Part shown: positions 1-8,058 of the stretch, in pieces
How positions within the stretch are numbered: the first letter of the stretch is position 1
Layout: each line of letters opens with the position of its first letter
Assembly (NCBI GenBank): GCA_964589415.1
Contig: CAZPRQ010000008.1
Span: 1 to 33,797 of the forward strand
Length of the DNA stretch: 33,797 nucleotides
Source: CAZPRQ01 sp964589415
GTDB taxonomy: Bacteria; Patescibacteriota; Doudnabacteria; UBA920
Direction: 5' to 3'
Translations under genes and position numbers: made by a program
Notes under the pieces: generated by a model
What the model saw: the letters and a program-made list of their open reading frames with translations, nothing else
Database searches by the model: none
Told to the model about the DNA's origin: nothing

Positions 1-1285
1 CAGTTTTTATAATTTCTGTTGTTTCTGCATCGCTGGAGTCCAGAGCTTCAGGCTGTAATAAATTTTGCAGCACATCAACCAAATCAAATGACTTAGTGGT
101 TACTAACTCAACCGAATAAAAATAGGCATCAGGGAGCCGGGCTTTAAACTTTACCGTCCTAATGAGAAAATCAATATTGCTGTTCCTTCGGCTGCTATTG
201 AGATTAATAACCATGCCTGTCCTGAGTCCCGCAGTATAAGTTTCAAATCTTCCTTCTATCTGCTGGTCTTTGTATGAAGCCAACTCTGCAATCGCTCTCT
301 GCCTCGCAGTGTTAAGATCTACAATAGTCGTATCTTCTATTAATTTTTCGCGCACTCCATACAGTCCAATGCTGGTAGCATCGCTAGCGATAGCTAAAAC
401 CCGCACTTTGGGATTTCCCGAATAGGCAATAACATCGCCATCTGCAAGATTATTCTGAAACTTAATGGTTTTGTCATTGTAGTTATACAAAACTTGTTTG
501 GAAGTAAAATCATCAATATAGTCAATGCCGATTGTTTGAGAAGCTCCGTTCTTGCTGACCGTAAGGTTTACAAACTTATAGGGCAGGTTAAGGGATTTAG
601 TGGCGTTGCCTTTTACGGTAATGCTGTCGCTGTATGTGGCGGCCTGATATTCTCCTCCGCGCACTTTCACCTGATTGGCAATTTGTGATCCGTCCACTTT
701 TCTTTCCAAAGTATTTACTATGTAATTTCCGCTTACATCGGTTAAGTTGTAGGGAGCGCTGTTGGCGTATTTAGCAAAGAAGTGAATATCTTTGTCTGGA
801 TCTACATACCAGTCATACTTGATAATATCCGCTAACCGTTTGATGCATTGGCTAGCAGGAACTTGGTTAAAAACAATTTTGGGAATCACAAAATTTGTGG
901 CGACGTTATTAGCCGTAAATCCAGGCGCATTAGCGGTAAGAATATCGGAGATGATAGCGTTGACTCCTTGGTTAGTGTAAGTTTGCGAAACCAGAATGGA
1001 ATCCAAATCTATTGTGAAATCTACACATTCTATCACATACACCAGTCCGTCAGCATCATTGAGAAAAGTTTCCGCAACTTGCGCTATTCTGCCCCCAAAG
1101 ATTTTGGTGCTGCCGTCGTAAACTATTACGGTATCAAGCACTGCCGGAACATAACTGCGCGAGCCATATTTTTTATACATGAACCTCGCTGTATCCCTCT
1201 GCACGCCCAAAATTTGATCCACCTCTAGAGAACCTTTGGTGATCTGACTGGTGTAATCTATATTATTAATGAGTATTTGGATCAT
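1..1285 (-). CDS. Phage tail hub / minor tail protein (Tal-like), partial
   Basis: An uninterrupted minus-strand frame of 428 codons begins with ATG at 1285 and runs off the left edge, so the C terminus is missing. The ATG overlaps the tape-measure stop by 4 bases (ATGA, 1285-1282), showing translational coupling. It opens MIQILINNIDYTSQITKGS and contains a stretch typical of tail hub proteins: repeated catalysis-free beta-rich segments around VPASQCIKRLADIIKYDWYV and VDPDKDIHFFAKY. In siphophages the gene after the tape measure encodes Dit or the tail-associated hub (gp27-like/Tal) that forms the tail tip. No separate short Dit gene is visible between it and the tape measure, so this protein probably covers the hub role. 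The family is recognised by sequence style and position, not by a catalytic motif. A lysozyme or fibre domain could follow beyond the edge. Confidence 0.7.
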   Translation of the reverse strand, partial: MIQILINNIDYTSQITKGSLEVDQILGVQRDTARFMYKKYGSRSYVPAVLDTVIVYDGSTKIFGGRIAQVAETFLNDADGLVYVIECVDFTIDLDSILVSQTYTNQGVNAIISDILTANAPGFTANNVATNFVIPKIVFNQVPASQCIKRLADIIKYDWYVDPDKDIHFFAKYANSAPYNLTDVSGNYIVNTLERKVDGSQIANQVKVRGGEYQAATYSDSITVKGNATKSLNLPYKFVNLTVSKNGASQTIGIDYIDDFTSKQVLYNYNDKTIKFQNNLADGDVIAYSGNPKVRVLAIASDATSIGLYGVREKLIEDTTIVDLNTARQRAIAELASYKDQQIEGRFETYTAGLRTGMVINLNSSRRNSNIDFLIRTVKFKARLPDAYFYSVELVTTKSFDLVDVLQNLLQPEALDSSDAETTEIIKT

Positions 1286-2769
1286 ATATTCATCTTTTGA
1301 TTGAGCTTGAGCTTGTTAACAATCGCTCGGCCGACCTGGTCTGCTATTAAATTCAAGTCCATGGCGCTGGAAATGTTATTGCCGGTTATATAAACAGCTA
1401 TAGGCCTCGCACCGATTGCTCCGTTTGGAGTGATATACCCGCTGCCATTTGGTGTAAATATCTCAGGTCCTTGTTCGCCGACAAGATAGCTGCGGCCGGA
1501 GGCGACATATCCGCCAGCAGCCCTTTGTCCGGAAACAAATCCGCTCACTGAGTTATATGCGCCGCTGACTTTGTTTCCAATGGCGCTGCCTACGCTGGAT
1601 ATGCTGTTTATCAATCCATTGATTTTATTAACAATCCCGTCAATGAATCCATTTATTTTATTGACAATTTCATTCCAAATTCCCATGACATAATCTTTCA
1701 TAGCCTGCCATGTTTGTTGCCAGACAGTGCTAACATAGCTCATTCCTGCGGAGACATAGTTTTTTACAGTCTCCATGGCACCGCCGACTATTTCCCGAAT
1801 ACTGTTCCAAACGCTTACAGCAACTTCTTTTGTTTTCTGCCAGTGGGTAATCATAAAAATAATAACCGCAATTAAAGCCACTACCGCCGCAATAATTAGA
1901 ACGATTGGGTTGGCCGAAAGAAAAATAAGAGCGGAGCCTACCAGTTGCATCCCAGTAACCAAGGCAGGCAGGATAAGAAGCAAGGGTCCAAGTATGGCCA
2001 TTAGCCCTCCCAGAGCAGCAACGCCAATAACGATGGCTTGGGTTAATTTTTCGTGCTTGCCCATCCAATCTATAATTTTGTCTGCAATCGGAGCAATATT
2101 TTCTGCGAGCTGGGTTAAAATAGGCAGCAACTTGGCGCCAACAGTTTCAACTATATTTCCTAATTTTTCTTTTAACACATCGCTCTGTCCGGCAAAAGTT
2201 TGAGCGTAATCTTCAGCCGTGCCTTTTAATTTCACTTGCAATTCCGCCAATGCTTCCGTAGGACTGGCAGCGTCTTTTATATCAATGCCGTATTGCTTGA
2301 GCACGCGGGCATTGCCGCTCATGACCATGCCGACCAGATTTCCAGCTGTGGCAAGATCAATATGCTTGCTCCTTGCCAAATCCATTGCCAAACGGTTTAA
2401 CGAAATAGCCTGGTTTAAGTCATTGGTTCTTTGGAAAAGTTTTGTAACGCTCAACGCTGCTGCTTCATCGTCAAACCCGAACTTAAGCGCGGCTTCGCCA
2501 GCTTTAACTATTTGTTCCCGATAACCCTTTAGGCCGTCAGCTGCTATCTTGCCGGAATCTTTCATAGCGTTTAATATCGTATCCACGCCCTGCATTTGCA
2601 CCTGCGCGTCCGAGGCGGCCTTGATGGCAAAACCCATGGCCGTAGTTATGGCCGCACCTGCCGCTGTAAAAGCCACGCCAAAACCTTTAACCTTGTCGGA
2701 AATGCTCTCAAAGGTTCTCGAAGCTTTGTCCTCGGCTTTTATAACAATGTCGATATCCTGCTGCGCCAT
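1282..2769 (-). CDS. Phage tail tape measure protein
   Basis: This 495-aa protein sets tail length and is threaded through the tail tube until DNA ejection. It starts MAQQDIDIVIKAEDKASRTF, the usual N terminus of tape measures. A hydrophobic GVAFTAAGAAITTAMGFAIKAA segment lies near residue 35 and a second, longer hydrophobic block (two or three membrane-like segments) near residues 240-310. The C-terminal part carries the family signature AAGGYV...SYLVGEQGPEIFTPN around residues 415-440, preceded by WQQTWQAMKDYVMGIWNEI-type amphipathic repeats. At 495 residues it is short for the family, so the tail should be short. It sits directly after the frameshifted tail chaperone, the standard order, and its TGA stop overlaps the hub start. 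Identification is secure. Confidence 0.95.
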   Translation of the reverse strand: MAQQDIDIVIKAEDKASRTFESISDKVKGFGVAFTAAGAAITTAMGFAIKAASDAQVQMQGVDTILNAMKDSGKIAADGLKGYREQIVKAGEAALKFGFDDEAAALSVTKLFQRTNDLNQAISLNRLAMDLARSKHIDLATAGNLVGMVMSGNARVLKQYGIDIKDAASPTEALAELQVKLKGTAEDYAQTFAGQSDVLKEKLGNIVETVGAKLLPILTQLAENIAPIADKIIDWMGKHEKLTQAIVIGVAALGGLMAILGPLLLILPALVTGMQLVGSALIFLSANPIVLIIAAVVALIAVIIFMITHWQKTKEVAVSVWNSIREIVGGAMETVKNYVSAGMSYVSTVWQQTWQAMKDYVMGIWNEIVNKINGFIDGIVNKINGLINSISSVGSAIGNKVSGAYNSVSGFVSGQRAAGGYVASGRSYLVGEQGPEIFTPNGSGYITPNGAIGARPIAVYITGNNISSAMDLNLIADQVGRAIVNKLKLNQKMNI

Positions 2770-2771
2770 AT

Positions 2772-3340
2772 TTATTCCAGTTGTTTATTTTGATAAGAAG
2801 CGTCCTGGCTGAATTTAAGAAGCAAGAGTTTAATGAACCATGCGGGTTGCGACATATACTGCTGATAAGTAAATCCCATGCGGTCGCAGATAATGGCCAT
2901 AATAAGATCCGGGTGCAATTCGCCTCCTCCGGCGTTTAGGAATTTTTGATACTGATACTCTAGCTCTTCTTGTCGGCTAAAAAATACTTGTCAGCTGTAA
3001 CCTCCTTGACCTTGTCTGCGACAAAGTTATAATCCTGAAGTTTCATATCCAGAATTTCATCGACAATAGAAAAGGTTTTTCCATCGACAAGCTCTCCGTC
3101 AACGCGGCCATCTATGGAAACCACAACTGTTCTCCAAGCTAGATCGTCTGCTTGTTCGACCATGCTTGGGCTGAACTTTTTAACATTTACATCTTGGGTG
3201 GCCGGATCAATATTCAAATCAGTCATGTTTTGCAAAAAGATATTCGTGAGCGCGCGCTGCTCGCGGCCGGTAATATAGCTTTTGAGAATGACTGTCCTTT
3301 TATCGAGAGGAGTGGTGATGGTTATTGTTTCTCGTTCCAT
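2772..3340 (-). CDS. Tail assembly chaperone, long -1 frameshift product (gpGT-like)
   Basis: The short chaperone frame (3340 to 2960) holds a perfect slippery heptamer at codons 119-121. A -1 slip there re-enters at AGC (2978) and reads 68 more residues, beginning SRQEELEYQYQKFLNAGGG and ending NKQLE before TAA at 2774-2772. The total is about 189 aa. The extension is open to within 3 bases of the tape-measure ATG, which would otherwise leave a 190-base hole in a tightly packed region. In lambda and many siphophages the gpG/gpGT pair coats the tape measure during tail assembly and is made by exactly this mechanism. The sequence gives the frame, heptamer and open extension. The frameshift itself is inferred. 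Confidence 0.85.
2960..3340 (-). CDS. Tail assembly chaperone, short product (gpG-like)
   Basis: A 126-aa protein beginning MERETITITTPLDKRTVILK, ending in TAG at 2962-2960. It lies between the major tail protein and the tape measure, where siphophages keep the gpG-type chaperone. The text TPLDKRTVILKSYITGREQR resembles tail chaperones that start with a short beta segment followed by helices. Only the position, size and overlapping downstream frame identify it, because these proteins diverge fast. It would be the abundant product, with a minority of ribosomes making the longer form. The major tail protein ends 5 bases upstream of its start. Confidence 0.85.
   Translation of the reverse strand: MERETITITTPLDKRTVILKSYITGREQRALTNIFLQNMTDLNIDPATQDVNVKKFSPSMVEQADDLAWRTVVVSIDGRVDGELVDGKTFSIVDEILDMKLQDYNFVADKVKEVTADKYFLADKKS
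2978..2984 (-). other. Programmed -1 frameshift slippery heptamer T TTT TTA
   Basis: Read on the minus strand, the bases 2984-2978 are T TTT TTA and are in the zero frame as X XXY YYZ (codons TAT TTT TTA GCC). This is one of the most efficient bacterial slippery sequences. It lies 5 codons before the TAG of the short chaperone and at the start of the open -1 frame. I did not find a clear downstream pseudoknot by eye. Confidence 0.85.
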
Positions 3341-3345
3341 AAATA

Positions 3346-4332
3346 TTAGTAGCTAGTTTGTAAGTTAGTAGCCAAGATTGTAATCATCTTGGTATCGCTG
3401 GTGGAATAGTGCGCCCTGAATGACAAAGTCTGCTTGACTAAATCATTGATTTTTATTGGCCTGGTGATTTCTTTGAAAATAACTTTTGCCAGATCAATTC
3501 TGATCTGGGGATTTGCCGCAGTGCCAATAGTTATATCTGTATTTTTTAAGTCCAACCTGATAGCCTGCGGAGTTGCGGCAAGGGCTAATGTCTTAAATGT
3601 TTCGTCATTCCACAAAGCTTCCAATTCTCCTTCGATCATGAATTCTTTATTGAGGAAATCATTTGGAGTAACAGATCCTAATACATCGTCGTCTTCTACA
3701 TTTTTTGAGATTTTAAGTTTTAGCGAGCGAATGTTGGTTGCGCTCGCAGCCCCAAGTCCTGAAATAGTGCTGGCTAATTTGAAAGTAAGATGCTGCGGCA
3801 AGAATCTGCTTTCTGCGGCATAAGCAGTAGAAAGCGAAGCGGATGCCCCCTTTTTAGCCCGTAAGTTGGCTGAATATTCCAAAAACTTTCCAAGCTGGTA
3901 TTCAATTTCCAAATTTTCAACGACCCCAAGCGCATGTTTATAATCCGCGCTAGCCAGGGGGTCTTTGAGAAATACTGTAAGGCTTTGATGCTGGGCTGAT
4001 TGTGCAACAGTAATAGTATGGTCTTTTACATTTCCTGAAGCATCAGCATTGGCTCCCGTGCTTAACGCTCCAAGTGCAGAAAGAAGCAACAGGGGAAAAT
4101 GCTTGTCGCCGATAGGAGCTTTAATACTAACCTCCGACCATTGCTTTGCAATTGTTTGGCCAAGCGAATCTTCAATGACACCAAAGGACTGCTCATCAAT
4201 TACTTTTTCATCTTTTTCCTCAACAGCTGCTTCCCCGAAAGGGATCCAAAAGCTGGCCGAACTGATGGGTGTTCCGCGGGAAGTTTCTTTTGCTATGCCG
4301 ACTCCGAACAGTCGGCCGATTCCTTTTGACAT
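3346..4332 (-). CDS. Phage major tail (tube) protein
   Basis: A 328-aa protein, MSKGIGRLFGVGIAKETSRG..., which should polymerise into the tail tube. The opening IGVAKETSRGTP-type motif followed by WIPFGE is typical of tube proteins of long-tailed phages. The repeated beta-strand and turn pattern with an ISGLG/TNIRSLKLKISKNVEDDD segment fits a tube domain near residues 190-215. No tail sheath gene is nearby, so the tail is non-contractile. The next gene in transcription order is the tail chaperone, and upstream is a small 59-aa protein. The subfamily cannot be named from sequence alone. Confidence 0.85.
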   Translation of the reverse strand: MSKGIGRLFGVGIAKETSRGTPISSASFWIPFGEAAVEEKDEKVIDEQSFGVIEDSLGQTIAKQWSEVSIKAPIGDKHFPLLLLSALGALSTGANADASGNVKDHTITVAQSAQHQSLTVFLKDPLASADYKHALGVVENLEIEYQLGKFLEYSANLRAKKGASASLSTAYAAESRFLPQHLTFKLASTISGLGAASATNIRSLKLKISKNVEDDDVLGSVTPNDFLNKEFMIEGELEALWNDETFKTLALAATPQAIRLDLKNTDITIGTAANPQIRIDLAKVIFKEITRPIKINDLVKQTLSFRAHYSTSDTKMITILATNLQTSY

Positions 4333-4345
4333 ATATTTTTATAAA

Positions 4346-4525
4346 TTAATTGTTATTGTCTGAAACAGTCACCCTAATTTTTTCCCATTTAGCCAAAGCC
4401 TCTTGGTAGTTTTTCGCCTTAACGATTGCTGGTAAGAATTTAAGATCGCCGCCAAAATGGAATTCCTGTTCCAAATCCTTGCTACTTAACTTATCCATCA
4501 TCTTGTTTTTGTTTTCTGTTTGCAT
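4346..4525 (-). CDS. Small phage hypothetical protein, 59 aa
   Basis: A short frame starting ATG at 4525 and ending TAA at 4348-4346. It reads MQTENKNKMMDKLSSKDLEQ, then EFHFGGDLKFLPAIVKAKNY and a helical EALAKWEKIRVTVS segment. It fills the gap between the tail terminator (stop at 4529, 3 bases away) and the major tail protein. Such tight packing, coding-like composition and absence of any other frame support it as a real gene. Its start MQT resembles the 65-aa protein at 11,376-11,573, but the two are otherwise different. Function unknown. The position hints at a tail assembly or tube-associated accessory role. Confidence 0.7.
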   Translation of the reverse strand: MQTENKNKMMDKLSSKDLEQEFHFGGDLKFLPAIVKAKNYQEALAKWEKIRVTVSDNNN

Positions 4526-4528
4526 AAA

Positions 4529-4966
4529 TTAAAAGGTTAATGTTACTAACGCTTTAGGTCTTACCCTGATGCTGAAGCCCACATAGCTTTTGTCCGCATG
4601 CGTAAACGTTCCAATAGGGCTGCTCGTAGGATCCACTCCGCCGTTAGACAAACCGCTTAAGGTAGGATCATTATCAAACAAATCCATTATGGCTTGCCTG
4701 AGATTTTCAACATCTCCGCTGCTCATAATGTTTTCTCCTTGCTGCACAATCAGAATTTCATATGTGTAAGTCCTCAGATTATTTCTATTATCAGCGGCTT
4801 CGGACTCTATCGCAGAAGGAGTAACTATCGCCACAGGAAATTTAGCTACATCTCTGCTGAAGAAGTCAGTCACAAAATCATCTGACTGAATCTCTCCAAG
4901 CACGGCTGGCATGAGAGTTTGAAGCTTTACGACGATTTGATTTTTAATATCTGATTCTTGGGGCAT
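4529..4966 (-). CDS. Tail terminator / tail completion protein (gpU-like)
   Basis: A 145-aa protein starting MPQESDIKNQIVVKLQTLMP. Proteins of this size between the gp10-like head-tail protein and the major tail protein normally cap the tail tube and join it to the head. The central FPVAIVTPSAIESEAADNRN and YTYEILIVQQGEN segments match the alternating strand layout of the gpU/gp17 group. The end SYVGFSIRVRPKALVTLTF is a pair of strands usual for that fold. It starts 2 bases after the stop of its upstream neighbour. Assignment depends mostly on gene order and fold-like pattern. Confidence 0.75.
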   Translation of the reverse strand: MPQESDIKNQIVVKLQTLMPAVLGEIQSDDFVTDFFSRDVAKFPVAIVTPSAIESEAADNRNNLRTYTYEILIVQQGENIMSSGDVENLRQAIMDLFDNDPTLSGLSNGGVDPTSSPIGTFTHADKSYVGFSIRVRPKALVTLTF

Positions 4967-4968
4967 AA

Positions 4969-5367
4969 TTATGCATTTACTAAACTTTCTGCTATTTGTT
5001 GTGCAACGGATTTAAAATATTCTTCTCCTTTAGGTTCGCTTGTCTTAAGGATTCTCTGCATGAACGGATTCGGTTCTATTCGGCCGGTGCCTTCGTGGAC
5101 AAATATTGCATAGCTTACCCTGGGCCCAATCCTTCCTTGCAAGGTGCTGGGCGAAGCAAGCTCAATGCCTTCGGCAAAACTGCTTGATAGCCTTCCCGTT
5201 CTTAATGCTCTTGGGGTTTTAAACAGGAAATTTTCATCAGTTGCATTCTTATGCAGCTCCGCTAAAAAAGTATTAATCCCTCTGGCCACAATCGGTTTGC
5301 TAATCTGCGGGTAACGAGAAAAGCTTTCTGATAATTTATCCAATCCTGATATTTGAAACTCGATCAT
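4969..5367 (-). CDS. HK97 gp10-like head-tail joining protein
   Basis: A 132-aa protein, MIEFQISGLDKLSESFSRYP, with the family's pattern. An early helix is followed by a basic region (KTPRALRTGRLSSSF near residues 50-65), then SYAIFVHEGTGRIEPNPFM at about residues 87-105. That last segment is the hallmark YA.FVE.GT...P.PFM motif of HK97 gp10/minor tail protein Z relatives. The start overlaps the stop of the connector gene by 4 bases (5367-5364). It should sit at the head-tail interface. Confidence 0.88.
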   Translation of the reverse strand: MIEFQISGLDKLSESFSRYPQISKPIVARGINTFLAELHKNATDENFLFKTPRALRTGRLSSSFAEGIELASPSTLQGRIGPRVSYAIFVHEGTGRIEPNPFMQRILKTSEPKGEEYFKSVAQQIAESLVNA

Positions 5368-5996
5368 ACAATTATAGGAACTCTCCGGTATCGATTAATA
5401 ACATCTTCGTCTTCCTGGTTTAACTTGTCCGACCACGAGACTTGGGACTGGTTTATGCCTTCCTGTTTCTTCCCTTCAGATTCCCTGCGCTTGAATATTT
5501 TAATAACCAACCGCTCGCATAAATCAGTTAAATCTGCGGGAAGAGTGTGGGTCACATTGCCCGCATTTGCCCAATCAATCAGATACCCAGCATCATACGT
5601 TGCCCTGACAATGTTGGTTCCTCTATAAAGTCCGCCGTAAATTCGTATTAACCCAGATTTGCCGTCTTCCACCAATTCATATTGGGAGCTTAGAAAATTC
5701 TGCCATGTCTTGCTGCTTGTCGGGGGAATGCTGACGCTGAACTGAAAACTTGAAAGAATAATTACAGGCGCTTGTTTTAACACAAGATACTCTTGCCTGC
5801 TCTGATTAACTGAATATAGTTCGTTAGTCAGTGTTTGCTTGGCAAATCTGCGCCCTCCGCATTGGCTCTCTATATAATCAGTAACTGAATTGATCAAACG
5901 AATAAGCAGAGAATCAAAATTAGCATTGGTCACTCCGATCCTGTCTTTAACTCGCTGCAATGTGGTTAGGGTATGTGGATAGATAATTTCTGCCAT
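5364..5996 (-). CDS. Phage gp6-like head-tail connector protein
   Basis: A 210-aa protein with an N-terminal helical part typical of gp6-like connectors: LTTLQRVKDRIGVTNANFDS then LLIRLINSVTDYIESQCGGR, residues 10-50. Next come LKQAPVIILSSFQFS, a PVI/SV..V strand pattern usual for the family, and YDAGYLID before a helix LTDLCERLVIKIFKRRES. These connectors bind below the portal after DNA packaging. At 210 aa it is longer than HK97 gp6 (about 100 aa), but close to Gram-positive phage versions. Upstream there is a 64-base gap with a GC hairpin. Confidence 0.85.
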   Translation of the reverse strand: MAEIIYPHTLTTLQRVKDRIGVTNANFDSLLIRLINSVTDYIESQCGGRRFAKQTLTNELYSVNQSRQEYLVLKQAPVIILSSFQFSVSIPPTSSKTWQNFLSSQYELVEDGKSGLIRIYGGLYRGTNIVRATYDAGYLIDWANAGNVTHTLPADLTDLCERLVIKIFKRRESEGKKQEGINQSQVSWSDKLNQEDEDVINRYRRVPIIV

Positions 5997-6019
5997 AAAC
6001 GTTTTTTAAGTTTCAACTC

Positions 6020-6044
6020 CGCGCCACTGGCATGCAATGGCGCG
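6020..6044. other. GC-rich intergenic hairpin
   Basis: Arms CGCGCCA (6020-6026) and TGGCGCG (6038-6044) enclose an 11-base loop, between two structural genes read on the minus strand. No U-run follows on that strand, so it is more likely an mRNA stability or processing element than a strong terminator. Confidence 0.5.
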
Positions 6045-6060
6045 ACTGCCGAAATTCAAA

Positions 6061-6477
6061 CTAAGTAGCGTTGCCTACAGGCTTTTTATAAGCCCTGCCG
6101 AGATTGGCCACCGCGCTGATAAGAGCTTTGGGGCTAGTTCCGCCCGTTAAGGCCGGAGTAACCACAACTCTCAAATATCTTTTACGGGTTGTGCCAAGTC
6201 CATCTACGCGGATAACTGCGATTTTGCTGTCAGCAGTTATTTGGGTAATGGTGACGCCTGATACATCGGCCATATCGGAGCCGTTTGCTAAAGCTCCTTC
6301 CTGCAGTTTTGCATTCAAGGTGTAGCTATCGGGGGTGCCGGTAACTGCTCCATTCTGAACGGCAAAAGTTGCAGAATTATAACCGAAGGTATCAATGACA
6401 ATACCGTTAGTCGCGGCACTTGCCGCTATCGGATCTAATGCACTCTTGGAAAGAATGCTATCGTATACGCTGCGCAT
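6061..6477 (-). CDS. Phage head-associated protein, possible capsid decoration
   Basis: A 138-aa protein, MRSVYDSILSKSALDPIAAS, with a beta-rich body and no cysteine or catalytic motif. The run DTFGYNSATFAVQNGAVTGT followed by SYTLNAKLQEGALANGSD and a late TTRKRYLRVVVTPAL strand is common in structural proteins encoded near phage capsid genes. Position between the small acidic head protein and the gp6-like connector suggests a decoration or head completion protein. I do not recognise a named family, so the role is inferred from context. Confidence 0.55.
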   Translation of the reverse strand: MRSVYDSILSKSALDPIAASAATNGIVIDTFGYNSATFAVQNGAVTGTPDSYTLNAKLQEGALANGSDMADVSGVTITQITADSKIAVIRVDGLGTTRKRYLRVVVTPALTGGTSPKALISAVANLGRAYKKPVGNAT

Positions 6478-6530
6478 TTGTTTTGTTCCTTTATTGCTTT
6501 ATGGTTTGACAACCACCTTATCCTCGACCT

Positions 6531-6800
6531 TTATTGTTCAGAGTCGTCTTCTTCCGGCTCCAAACTTTCGCCCGCGGTCGCGGGTTCGGATTCTGGTGCG
6601 GCTTCATTGCCGGAACCTTGTTCTTCAGAGCTTTCCGCAGAAGTATCTTCTGCAGAGCTTTCTGAAATATAGGTTTCAACAAATTCACTGCCTAAAGCTT
6701 GTGCTTCTTCATCCGTTAGCTCCAGGACTTCGCCAATCTCTCGGCGTCCGCCAAAAGCTACGGGCTGAATTACTTTATATTGTTTCTTTTCGTCTGACAT
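6531..6800 (-). CDS. Small acidic phage head-region protein
   Basis: An 89-aa protein. Residues 1-42 form a compact domain (YKVIQPVAFGGRREIGEVLE then LTDEEAQALG), seen in many small phage proteins next to capsid genes. The rest is a Ser/Glu/Ala tail (SSAEDTSAESSEEQ...), strongly acidic and probably disordered. It follows the major capsid gene after a GC hairpin. Function unknown. A head-tail or capsid accessory role is possible from location. Confidence 0.65.
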   Translation of the reverse strand: MSDEKKQYKVIQPVAFGGRREIGEVLELTDEEAQALGSEFVETYISESSAEDTSAESSEEQGSGNEAAPESEPATAGESLEPEEDDSEQ

Positions 6801-6825
6801 TTTTATATTCCTTTATTTTGTTTTA

Positions 6826-6850
6826 GGCGGCTGCGAGGATGACAGCCGCC
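6826..6850. other. GC-rich hairpin after the major capsid gene
   Basis: Perfect 8-bp arms GGCGGCTG (6826-6833) and CAGCCGCC (6843-6850) with a 9-base loop lie 18 bases after the capsid stop on the minus strand. The following minus-strand bases are A-rich, not U-rich. The hairpin could protect the abundant capsid mRNA or partly attenuate transcription. Confidence 0.5.
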
Positions 6851-6868
6851 AAACAAATCTTAAATTAA

Positions 6869-8056
6869 TTAAGAAGCTGCTGTTCTGACTTTCACGAACG
6901 CTGCGGGGAGCGCGAGAGTGAAAGCGTGGCGATGCTTGTAGACCAAACCAGTCTGGTCAGCCAAAGCGATTTCTTTGCCGCCGAAACTGCCGGAGGTAGC
7001 TTGAGCTATGCGCAGATCGCCTTTATCTCCGTAAGCTGCAGCCTTGAAGTTTCCAAAAACAATAAAGTTCTTGGATACTGCGGTTTGGGTGATGTCAGGC
7101 AAATGCCTGCAGGTGAACACTGGATACCCTAGGATTTCTCCAGCCGGTTTAACTCCGCCACCGGTCGGGTTGTCTTGGAGAACCGCCGGACTTGCAAGAC
7201 CTGCAAACGGCAATATGAAATTGCCAGCAGTATCTTTTTGCGCGCGAAGCTTCGCCCATACGGTGCGGTGCATGTAGAAGGCAGCGCCGGGGAGCACTGA
7301 CTCTTCTACCTGAGCTATTACATCAGAGGAGTCAGCCAGCACATCAAAGTTGGTAAAACCGGTTTTGCCGGAAGCCAATGTGAACTGGGTAACGTCTGTG
7401 TTATTGAGCGCACCGATAAACGGATCGCTGTTGCCCACAAAACCCTGCTTGTCGATTTTATTAGCTAAAGCTTCTCCAGCCAAAGCCAATAACCAATCAG
7501 CAAGATCGACTACCGCATCGCCGAGCAAATCATTGCCCAGCACGAACGCTAGTTGCCATTTTTTGGCTTGCAAGACTGCCTGGCCAAAACCCATGGCAGT
7601 TACCGAACCGGGAGCGTCTACTCCAAGATATTCGCCTTCGAGGAAGGATCCGGTGTAGCTAGGGATTTCCTTTTCGTCCGTTCCCATCGGCCATTTGGCC
7701 GCTTGGGACATGACGATGCCCACAGAAGCTGCGATGCGCAAAATTGCACTGGCGACTTCAGTAGGAACAAGGAAACCGCCGCGACTGTCGGATTCTTCAA
7801 TCAAAGCTTCGTTAGCCTTGGTGCTGGCTCCAAATGCGACTTTCTTGTTCAACTCTACGAAAGACTTTTTCTGGTCTTCAGTAAGACCAGAGCGATCGCG
7901 GCCGGTTAAGGCGCGTTCGATGCGCATCTTTTCAACAATAGTGCGAACTTCACTGGCGACTTGCTGGCCGACAACGCTCTTAAGTTTTTCTTCCATGACA
8001 TTGTCGACTACGCTCTTAAAGCGGTTTTCTATTTCTCCTAAAAATTTCTCGTCCAT
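6869..8056 (-). CDS. HK97-fold major capsid protein
   Basis: A 395-aa protein. Residues 1 to about 95 form a helical, charged delta domain (VVDNVMEEKLKSVVGQQVAS, then VRTIVEKMRIERALTGRD) acting as internal scaffold and probably removed by the upstream protease. From about residue 98 the text SDSRGGFLVPTEVASAILRI is the classic start of the HK97 capsid domain. It is followed by an E-loop-like PSYTGSFLEGEYLGVDAPGS and the A-domain GEILGYPVFTCRHLPD, and the end is YKHRHAFTLALPAAFVKVRT. Gene order (portal, protease, capsid) confirms it. The start lies 2 bases after the protease stop. Confidence 0.97.
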   Translation of the reverse strand: MDEKFLGEIENRFKSVVDNVMEEKLKSVVGQQVASEVRTIVEKMRIERALTGRDRSGLTEDQKKSFVELNKKVAFGASTKANEALIEESDSRGGFLVPTEVASAILRIAASVGIVMSQAAKWPMGTDEKEIPSYTGSFLEGEYLGVDAPGSVTAMGFGQAVLQAKKWQLAFVLGNDLLGDAVVDLADWLLALAGEALANKIDKQGFVGNSDPFIGALNNTDVTQFTLASGKTGFTNFDVLADSSDVIAQVEESVLPGAAFYMHRTVWAKLRAQKDTAGNFILPFAGLASPAVLQDNPTGGGVKPAGEILGYPVFTCRHLPDITQTAVSKNFIVFGNFKAAAYGDKGDLRIAQATSGSFGGKEIALADQTGLVYKHRHAFTLALPAAFVKVRTAAS

Positions 8057-8058
8057 AA

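Noticed and set aside
848..2203. Plus-strand reading frames opposite the tail hub and tape measure genes
   Set aside because: They lie antisense to strong phage genes, have no family features and fit shadow coding.
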